From: Gymnorhina tibicen
Taxonomy: Eukaryota; Chordata; Aves; Passeriformes; Artamidae
Length of the DNA stretch: 64,000 bases
Direction: 5' to 3'
Assembly: GCA_013399875.1 (NCBI GenBank)
Contig: VXAZ01006779.1
Coordinates: 1,372,010-1,436,009 of the forward strand
The notes beneath the pieces were generated by a model. That model was not told where the DNA came from and searched no databases. It worked only from the letters and a program-made list of their open reading frames with translations. This document shows, in pieces, positions 54,735 to 62,667 of the stretch. The translations under genes were made by a program, and so were the position numbers. Within the stretch, counting starts at the first letter, position 1. Every line of letters starts with the position of its first letter.

Positions 54735-54900
54735 TCTGGCAAGTCCAAGTGCTGGATTTGCACCTGGGACAGAGCAACGCTGTACACAATTACAAACTGG
54801 CAGAGGAGTGTCTGGAGTGCAGCCCTGCAGAAAGGGATCTGGGCATGCTGGTCAGCAGCAGCTTAATGTGAGTCACCAGTGTGCCCTGTCAGTCCAGAAG
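54735..54900 (+). mobile_element. CR1 LINE fragment, reverse-transcriptase region
   Basis: The plus strand contains TTTGCACCTGGGACAGAGC, ACAAACTGGCAGAGGAGTG, CAGCCCTGCAGAAAGGGATC and CACCAGTGTGCCCTGTCAG, all in CR1 coding order. Both ends are truncated. It lies head-on to the CR1 piece at 53840-54350. Confidence 0.82.
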
Positions 54901-54929
54901 GAACTTGCCACAAGATAAACCACCACAGG

Positions 54930-55066
54930 GGGAACTTAAGAGAAGCACATTTCTCTGCCCACCTCACGTATACTGGTAAATAAAATCTGCATTATTGACT
55001 TAGGCATAAAGCCTCATTTGCACCTTTATTTGGGGAAAAGCATCTCTCACTAATCTGATCATAACA
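54930..55066 (+). mobile_element. 3' end of an LTR related to 39615-40452
   Basis: The segment from GTAAATAAAATCTGC through TTGCACCTTTATTTGGG to GATCATAACA parallels the last 100 or so bases of the 39615-40452 LTR, including the polyadenylation-type AAATAAAA. It has no matching left end, so it is a truncated remnant. Confidence 0.65.
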
Positions 55067-55466
55067 CACAGGAAGCATCCTACCCTTTCCAAAGCAATTG
55101 TCAGCCTTTCTTTCAGTCAGCACTTGGAGTGAATTACAATTCAGCCAAGTTTTCTGAATTCAAGTGTCTTTAGGTAACAGTTTATTGTTTGACCTACTTT
55201 CTTCAGAATAGTTCAGATAGACATTCTGCATTCACAGGAACATTTTTTGTCCACTACTGTCAAGATATTGAACATTGCCTAAGGTCTTAGTTGAGCTCTG
55301 ACCTTTCTAATTATTCATTCAAAAATGATGCATCAAAATCTATAGCAAAGGTCTACTATGGCAGACCCACAGGAAATCCAATCCATTTTTCTCTGGAAGG
55401 AGTTAATGAGAGCTGTCAGATGGAACTATAGATGCCACCAGAATGTGTGAAGCTTATGTGCCATTC
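55067..55466. other. Unique sequence, nothing recognised
   Basis: No gene or repeat is seen up to the target-site duplication of the next LTR. Confidence 0.5.
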
Positions 55467-55471
55467 ATAAC

Positions 55472-56071
55472 TGAAATATAAATCCAGTTGGCTGAGGTAG
55501 AGTTAATTTTCTTCAAAGTAGCTAGTATGGGGCTATGCTTTGGATTTGTGCTAGAAACAGGGTTGATATGCACATATTTTCAATATTGTTGAGTAGTGCT
55601 TGCACAGAATCTTTTCAGCTTCTTGCACTGCCCTGACAGTGAGGATGCCAGGGGTGCATAGGAAGTTGGGAGGGGACAAAGATGGGACACCTGAACCCAA
55701 TTGACCCAAGGGATATTCCACACTATATGGTATCATGCTCAGCATATACATTTGGGGGAAGAAGAAGGAAAGGGGGACATTTCGAGTGATGGCTTTGGTC
55801 TTCCCAAGTCACTGTTACATGTGGAGCACTGACAGCTTTCCTGGAGATGTCTGAGCACCTCCCTGCCCATGGGAAGTTGTAAAGGAATTCCTTGTTTATC
55901 TTGTTTTGCTTTGTTTGCATGGTGGCTTTTGCTTTACTTATTAAACTGTCATTATCTCAATCCAAAAGTTCTCTCAGTTTTAGCCTTTTGATGCTCTTCT
56001 GCATTCAGCTGAGGGGGGAATGAGCAAGTGACTGTGTCAGTCTTCATTGCCATGTGGGTTTAAAACACACA
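55472..56071 (+). mobile_element. ERVL-type solo LTR with perfect 5-bp target-site duplication
   Basis: The LTR begins TGAAATATAAATCC and ends AAAACACACA, flanked by perfect ATAAC repeats at 55467-55471 and 56072-56076. Family landmarks include GTAGAGTTAATTTTCTTC near 55500, GGGATATTCCACACTATATGG near 55712, a CATATACATTTGGGGG promoter-like stretch, and TTATTAAACTGTCATTATCTC near 55939. It is clearly more diverged than the 26941 copy, yet both duplications survive. Confidence 0.9.
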
Positions 56072-56076
56072 ATAAC

Positions 56077-59000
56077 TTTGTATCTGTAATTAACTTGAAA
56101 CAAACTATCTTTCCTTTATCACTGTAATCCATGTAATTATGTAATTCTCTTTTTTCTCTGTAATCTATGAGATTCTCTGTCTCTTTAAAGTTGTAAACTC
56201 TCAGGGTAAGGGATATCTCCAAGTATTACTAGATAAAAATGACAGCATTTTCATCATTAGTTAAGACTTAGTCACTATCTTTATTGAAGTAATTATGCAT
56301 GCACACCCACAGATACAAAGAATCAGTGCTTCATTGCCAAGACTGGGATAGCCACAGACTTCAGTTCAGCTACTTCAGTATAAAGTGCTCACTACACTAA
56401 AAATAGTTCATATTAAAAATATTTACTCCAATTTCCATCTTATAATGTAAATGTACTAAGACATTCAGCTTGTTAACATTAGGTTGTCATTGAAAGTAGT
56501 TGTTACTAGCCGACACCATCTGTTTATGCCCAAATATTTTCCTTCCATTCATGCTAGTTGAAAGTAACAGTAAAAACAGTCTGCTATGGAAAATAAATGT
56601 GCTAAATGTGCTGATACACATATATATCAAGAAAAGCCATTTTTAATACTGCTTTACTCCATACCCAAAATTTGAGCTTTTGAAATTTGCTTCTGAAATC
56701 CAATAGAGGAAAAAGTGAAAAATTCTTGTGAAGATCTGGAACAACAAAGCCAAAGGAAGAATTTTCATTTACTGACATATATATGTGTTAAGACCCTGAT
56801 TCCAATTACTTTAAAAGACATCTTAGGGAAAGTAGAGAATAATTACTACAACAAGTAGTAAACACTTGTAGGATTATTCCACGTGTTAGCAACATTTATG
56901 TTTCAGACCTCATCTTCCATGAATTGAAAAGGAAGAGTCACTTGGTTGAGACTTTTTTTTTTCTATTTGTCCAAATGACATTTTTCATCCTCTGTAATTC
57001 TTTACAGAACTTTATATTCTCTTCAATTTAGAAATACTGTTCCAAGTGACCCCCATTCACTGTTCAGCTTCTGCCGTTCACCCAACTATCTTCTGTTTTC
57101 TAGTTATGATTTTCATGAAGTAGTAGACAAAAAAACAACCAGAAGGTTGTGTCCAGGAAGGCAAACTAGCTATGCTGGCATTTAAATCTACTTTTATTTG
57201 GCAGGGGAAACATTTATAAATGCTTTTTTAAAACTATTTACATTAAGACTCTTAATATATCACTGAGGGAAGGACCAGAATCTCCCTCTGGAACCATATA
57301 GACACCAATAAAGTCTTTTCACTTGGCTTTGTTATCTGTATTGATTTCTGGTCTCAGTTGCATTCAGCATAGAAGACAAATAGCCTCAGTAACCAGCAGC
57401 TCTTTACATCAGGTGCCCTCTTACAAAGTCTCTTTTCCAGCTGGAACCAGGAAAATTCTTTCACCTGCAGTTTATACAGAGGAGCCTATGCAGAGGTAGA
57501 TAATAGGAACAAATATAAAAATTTATAGCCTGCCTTGTCAAAAAAGTGTGTGCTGTGACTAGGCAATTTTCAGAGAAATGGTTTGGAATTTATAGGCTAG
57601 TTGGTGATGGCATGTTCTTCTTAAACATTTTTCTCTTACTCAGGTATTGTTGAGTTGGTGGCAATAAGGGAAGCTATTGTGAAATAATCTTTCCATGTTG
57701 CAGCCCTGATCATTAGCTCACCAGTTACATTCCATTAAACAATGGGTTTTATATTTTTCTCCCATAAATTGACGTTTCTAGCAGTTTTAGGCTCAGGGCT
57801 TTCTACTAAGTTCAGGAAGAATATTTCCATTCAATTTAATGAGCATTGCATTATTGCTCTTGTATGAACTAAATTTGTATTTCAGTGTTCAACATGTTGA
57901 CACTGAGAAAAAAAAATGAACTTTCAGTTTAAAATGAAAAGACCATCATTTAAATATCTCATCACACCCTGTTACACGTGGCTTTCTTTTAGCATCTGTA
58001 AATCACAAAGGTGTTTTCAGTGGTATGGTTTCGACATAAAATAATACCAAGTGAGTGAGTCAAATTAACCAACAACTCAAATAAACATACCCTGATTCGA
58101 GTGTGTATTAACATGATAGTTGCAAATGATAAGATCAAAAAAACGGTAATGATTTTTATCATTAGGCAAAAATATCTTGCATTCTCTCCCCTAATTAAGG
58201 CTTTATACATAGAAAGGAATAGTAGTTCTGTGTGACTGAAGATGACATCAGTCAATGCTGAAAATTTTTGAAGAAAACAAACCCAAGATACCAAGAGCTT
58301 TGGAAACCATTTCTCTCCTAAGGAAAAAAACCCAAACCCCTAACACATAAAAACACATTTACATACATGCATGTCTTTAGATATACATACTTAAATGCAT
58401 CTCAGCTGAACACCTAGTGGGAACATGAAAACTAATATTCACTTTTTGTACTGTTCATTTTCTAGTTTTCATACATATGAACAAACAGCTGGAAGTGTTT
58501 CTAATGGGAGTTTGATCTGCTGATAGCAAAGGCTATGAAAAAAATATATGGCAGTTTCCCAATTTCCAGCTGATAAACAAATAACTCTTTTTGAAAGAGG
58601 TTTACAATGAGTTTCAAGAAACAAAGCTATCAAACACAAAAATAAGCTGCAAAGCGACAGGACATAGACTATGTGACTGTTCTAAACAGTGGTATTTATT
58701 GACTGACTCACCAAATATGCAGCAACAATTTATCAGATGTTTTGGAGACCAGAATGACTTCTATGCAATGCTTTGGTTTACAAACCAATTTTCTTCCCAG
58801 AAAAGCTATTTTTGGTGTGTCATTCTGAATTCCTATATCACTGCTTGAAGACATTTTAAAACACATTTCTATGTTACCAGAAAATACTGTATCATTGTAG
58901 CCAAAAATGGATCTTGATATCTGCCACTTATAAACAGGGGTTTCTAGACAGAACTTTTTGTCCATAACCTCATTAAAACCCCAAAGAAGAAGAGATACTA

Positions 59001-59691
59001 ACCTGGCTTTGACCTGAGACGCTATTTAATAAGTAGTGCTGCATCACAAATGTGAAATCACATTTTGAGCTGTCCCATAAGACACAGATGATCTGTTGAG
59101 AAGGTCATTTTTAGACCAGAGGTAGAGTTAGAGATTGTGTCCACCACCTACATCCTTGTTCTCCCGGATCCATGAACATGACACATTATACATCTTCTGG
59201 AGCTTTTAAACAATTCAGGGTATTCATTCCTACAGAACAGCATCATGAGGAGAAAACCCATGTTTTTAAACTTGAAGGATAATTAGTGATTTAATTATTT
59301 CAAGGTATCCAGCTAACCCATTTTTTACAAGGCTGCACAGGGGAAAGGCTTTCTTGCCCTAGAAAAGCGATCATCTTGTGATATGAAGTGTGAGCTTTCC
59401 TTCATTAAATTTGTGATGTTAGACATCAAGTCTATCCATCACAGGCTGATATACATATAAAGAGGTAAATTTCCTCTTCTCCCTCCCCCAGCTGTCCATT
59501 TGTTTAAACATTCTGTGTTCTTTTCTGATGCATGAGAATATAAAGGATTTACCAAAGCCAACCACTATAAACTTAGTAATTCTGCATGTCTAAGTTAGTT
59601 GTTCTTGATTTTTTAATTTTGTGCTATCTAGTGACCCTAAATTTTATTTAAAGTTTTAGTTAAATAATTACTTCAATTTCTCTGCTCTTTT
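56077..59691. other. Unique AT-rich sequence, one possible LTR scrap
   Basis: No gene is seen. An AATAAAG signal at about 57308, followed by an LTR-like U5 of some 60 bp, is suggestive but unconfirmed. Frames reach about 101 codons with no family likeness. Confidence 0.5.
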
Positions 59692-59696
59692 TCATA

Positions 59697-60221
59697 CATA
59701 CTAGTTTGAAAACAAGCCAGTGGAAGATCACAGGTCAGAATTATAATTTAATAGGAAAATTAAAAATAAATGCAATAGTACCAGAACACTGACAGAGTCA
59801 GGATACAACCTGACACCCTGTTAGTCAGGGTGGTGGTAGCAGTCCAGATGAAGTGGTCCTGTCAAAGCTGTGATCCAGTAGAAACAGTCTGGTCTTCACC
59901 TGAATGTCCAATGGTAGCTCTTGTCCTCTGAGAACCCAGTAGGAAAGGGCTCTTTGTGCTGTTCCAAACCCCAGATTATATCCAGGTGGGAATTCTTGGC
60001 TCGTCCCCCTGGGCGGAGCATCTCACAATGGGGTGATGTAGTTCTGTGACTCATGCGGTGGGTCCTTGATAACCCATTAAACAGAGATAGCCCCCGGAGG
60101 GAGTTATCAGGGGTGAGTCATGGTAGGAGACAACGAGCACTGCCCCACCTGCTTTAACAGTTTGTGAAGATGATAATAGAATACATACTATTGGTTACAT
60201 CTTTCATTGTAACCTAGGACA
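59697..60221 (-). mobile_element. Solo LTR, inverted copy of 4838-5360
   Basis: Read on the minus strand this begins TGTCCTAGG and follows the 4838-5360 LTR almost base for base, about nine in ten identical by eye. It includes the TATA-like GGATATAATC and the terminal TTTTCAAACTAGTA. Flanking plus-strand 5-mers TCATA (59692-59696) and TCATG (60222-60226) could be a target-site duplication with one change. The terminal dinucleotide at the left end is altered. Confidence 0.82.
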
Positions 60222-60226
60222 TCATG

Positions 60227-60798
60227 TCACATTTTCAAACTGATACTTCTTAAAAGTGAGGGACTAATTAGGTACAATATAGAACAACTGCCTGTGTCTG
60301 GAAGAAAGAAACATATGCATAAAAATAATGATTTTGGTTTTTTTAAATGACTCTAGATAATTCTGTTTTCTCTATAGAAGTACTGGAAATGCAGATGTAT
60401 TCCCAGGCAAAAAGTCTATTAGGTAGAAGTGGTATTACAAAGTTAGGGACTTTAGAAAAGTTTTTGCAATAATAAAGGCATAACCAGTTATGTTATACAA
60501 ATTTTCCAAAGCATGTAACACTAAACGATTTCTGTTCCAACTCAAGCCACTAACTATCGGAGCTAGGTTATGACAAAAGTGAGTGTTCCATTACAGAAAA
60601 AAAAAAAAAAAGGATGGAGCCTCTTTTAAGAGGCATAGGTTTTCTGTATAGAAGTACGTTCTACACATTCATCTCTCAGTCTATTCAACACATAACCAGA
60701 TTTCCTTTTTCGTTCAGTCAAGGAAGGTTCATGAGAACAAATTTAAGCAAGTCATACTGTACTGTAGGAATCAATCTGTGGTGGATCAGTCTGTATGA
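60227..60798. other. Unique AT-rich sequence with poly-A run
   Basis: A run of about 15 A residues is at 60597-60611. Nothing else is recognised before the provirus. Confidence 0.5.
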
Positions 60799-61431
60799 TG
60801 TTCTGGTGCGGTTGGACGGTCGGGACTGATGGAGACAAGAGATCTCTGAAGTCAGGTCTTAGAGCATGATGTTTATTACGAAGGGTGTGGGTACAGGGGG
60901 CCTGCTTAGAGCTGCCAGCCGCAGCTCGGAGCAGGCCAGAAGAGCAATGGAGAGTAAGAGAAGCCAGAGAGGGAGTGAAGAGGTGAAGAAGTGGAACAGA
61001 AGAAGTGGAACAGAAGTAGTGAAGAAGTCCTTTACAATACAATAAATCATCTTCTGTGTTGAATATTCTAATTTTCATCAACCAACCTAGTACGAGATAC
61101 AAATCCTATAGCATTTACCTACAGCCTATAAGAATCATTGCATTACCATACTTTGCTACATTTTAAACTCTAAAACTACTCTTTGGACCCCTTCTGCCAA
61201 GCTAGCAGGGTCTGCTCTGACCCTTGGACCTGTTTTCAAGCAGAGGGTATCTTTCAATCAAGAGGGGATTACCTTCAGTGGCCATACCATTGTTTTCCAG
61301 TTGTTCAGTAACCAAGGCCTGGTATCTCAAAGTATGCTTTCATTTCTATCTGGTTCATAGTTTCCATATACTCAGCATCTTTTGCCAGGCAATCATATTT
61401 ATAAGTCTTTCCTGTTTCATCTTCCCCAACA
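60799..61431 (-). repeat. 3' LTR of the endogenous retrovirus
   Basis: On the minus strand the LTR begins TGTTGGGGAAG directly after a polypurine tract and ends CAGAACA, giving TGTT...AACA inverted ends. An AATAAA signal is at 60872-60877 (reverse), leaving about 75 bp of R and U5. A 14-bp unit GAAGAAGTGGAACA is doubled at 60985-61012. An alternative end three bases lower (60796) cannot be excluded. No TATA box is obvious. Confidence 0.85.
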
Positions 61432-61919
61432 TCTCCCCCTTTCTGTTGAACAACTAAGATATTGGACACAGTCTTACTTGTTATCTTTTGCACACACTGA
61501 AGTATACAGGGTATTGCTATTAAAACTATAATTACTACTATTAGAATAATCAAGCCTATTTTACAGAGTTCCTTTAGCCAAGGTGCAAAGCTCCAACCAT
61601 CAAACAAACTGTCCAGCCAAGATGGGTCATCTGTTGTAATTTGGTTAGCTAAGTCCCTTAGGTTTTGTAGCTGTTTATGAATGGAAACAGAATGATCAGA
61701 TAAGTTCATACAACATAATCCTTCAAAATCTTCACAGCCATGCCCATGTGCTAATAAAAGGAAATCAAGGGCAGCTCTATTTTGTAAAGTGGCATGTCTG
61801 ACTGCCTCTTCATCTGTCAGCAGATCACTGATCATAGTAGAGGTGGCATTTACCTCCTTGCTGAGCCAACACCCTAATTTGTTTAACTGTTTCAATGCAA
61901 CTGAAGAACGCAATTGAAG
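61305..61919 (-). pseudogene. env: Endogenous retroviral env, transmembrane subunit fragment
   Basis: This open frame of about 200 codons carries the retroviral transmembrane (TM) subunit. Counting from TTG at 61913, residues 43-60 hold the conserved LQNRAALDFLLLAHGHG region, residues 60-68 the CX6CC motif (CEDFEGLCC), and residues 117-139 a long hydrophobic membrane anchor. Possible N-glycosylation sites are NAT at 22 and NLS at 70. The frame has no ATG at its start and opens just after a stop. The upstream surface fragment lies in another frame, so a frameshift or deletion junction separates them. The fusion-peptide region is missing. The last 41 residues run into the U3 region of the LTR. 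It is not expected to give a working envelope. Confidence 0.9.
61432..61445 (-). promoter_or_regulatory. Polypurine tract
   Basis: CAGAAAGGGGGAGA on the minus strand abuts the LTR start TGTTGG. In retroviruses this purine run primes plus-strand DNA synthesis and defines the 5' edge of the 3' LTR. Here it lies inside the open env transmembrane frame (residues about 156-161). Confidence 0.85.
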
Positions 61920-62215
61920 TCAATATAACTTTGGTGTCTCTGGCTGGGGGTTGGAGATACATGATGATCATCATATGGCCAATATTTGTCAAGAGTAACA
62001 TTATCAAAACCTTCTGGTAAAGGTACTCCAACTAAACAGGTTGAAAAAGGTTTGTTAGGGCTTGTGTCAGATAGACAGATGGTGTCAGAGCCTGCAGACT
62101 TGGCCAAAGCAACCCAGACATTCGTTTTGGGTTGACTTACAGGTAAAGCTTCACTACAAGAACTAAAACAAAGGAATAAAAGTAACATGCACTCGCGCAA
62201 ATGATAACACTCCAT
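61892..62215 (-). pseudogene. env: Endogenous retroviral env, surface-subunit N-terminal fragment
   Basis: A 107-codon frame starts at ATG 62215. Residues 5-20 are a hydrophobic signal-peptide-like run (MLLLFLCFSSC). The mature start follows, with NVWVALAKSAG, DTICLSD and STCLVGVPLP, all resembling the N-terminus of avian class II surface proteins. One N-glycosylation site is at NVT. The frame stops at 61892, where the transmembrane subunit continues in another frame with about 22 bp of overlap. Most of the surface subunit, including the receptor-binding part and the subunit cleavage site, is gone. It begins about 60 bp after the apparent end of the integrase frame. Confidence 0.85.
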
Positions 62216-62284
62216 TCTTTTCTTGAGCTGTTTTCTGGCAGATCACTTTCTCCTGATGATTCTGCGCAGTTCAGGTCTGGGTGC

Positions 62285-62416
62285 TTGCTTCTTGGCTTTC
62301 ACTTGCGGGGTCACCGGCTGATGTGGGGGCGTCAGCGGGCTTCGATGCGTGGTACGGCTTCACGTTTTTCGCTGGAATCCACTTGAGCCCTCCACCTGTG
62401 GAAACACATGCAAACC
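62285..62416. repeat. 132-bp duplicated integrase tail, copy A
   Basis: This segment is repeated at 62536-62667 with a single difference seen (ATCC versus ACCC near 62382/62633). Copy A runs on to a natural integrase stop near 62273 and then to the env start, so it looks like the original position. The intervening 62417-62534 matches nothing I recognise. Confidence 0.9.
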
Positions 62417-62534
62417 GGTTCCTCGATGTCGCAGAAGCAGGGTCCTCAGTCAGAGCTCCGTCGTGGGGGGCTGGCCAGGCTCTCCAGTCGGCGCTCAGGA
62501 CGCTGCGTTCGGGTCCCTCCTCAGAGCTCCGATG
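62417..62534. other. Foreign 118-bp GC-rich spacer between duplicate copies
   Basis: This segment lies between the two copies of the integrase tail and interrupts the reading frame. It has a short internal echo, TCAGAGCTCCG, at about 62450 and 62521. I do not recognise it; it could be misplaced leader sequence from the same ERV or another copy. Confidence 0.5.
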
Positions 62535-62535
62535 N
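62535..62535. other. Single ambiguous base (assembly gap or uncertainty)
   Basis: The only N in the window falls exactly at the left edge of copy B of the 132-bp duplication. This suggests a contig join or an unresolved collapse between ERV copies. Confidence 0.95.
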
Positions 62536-62667
62536 TTGCTTCTTGGCTTTCACTTGCGGGGTCACCGGCTGATGTGGGGGCGTCAGCGGGCTTCGATGCG
62601 TGGTACGGCTTCACGTTTTTCGCTGGAACCCACTTGAGCCCTCCACCTGTGGAAACACATGCAAACC
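62536..62667. repeat. 132-bp duplicated integrase tail, copy B
   Basis: This copy is continuous with the integrase C-terminal domain upstream on the minus strand (PYNLVTWGKGFACVSTG and on). It is cut by the N after the codons for SESQEA. Its near identity with copy A points to a very recent event or an assembly fault. Confidence 0.9.

Noticed and set aside
60752..61102. 116-codon minus-strand frame within the ERV LTR
   Set aside because: It starts within U3 and crosses the LTR end into flanking DNA. No accessory-protein likeness was seen.
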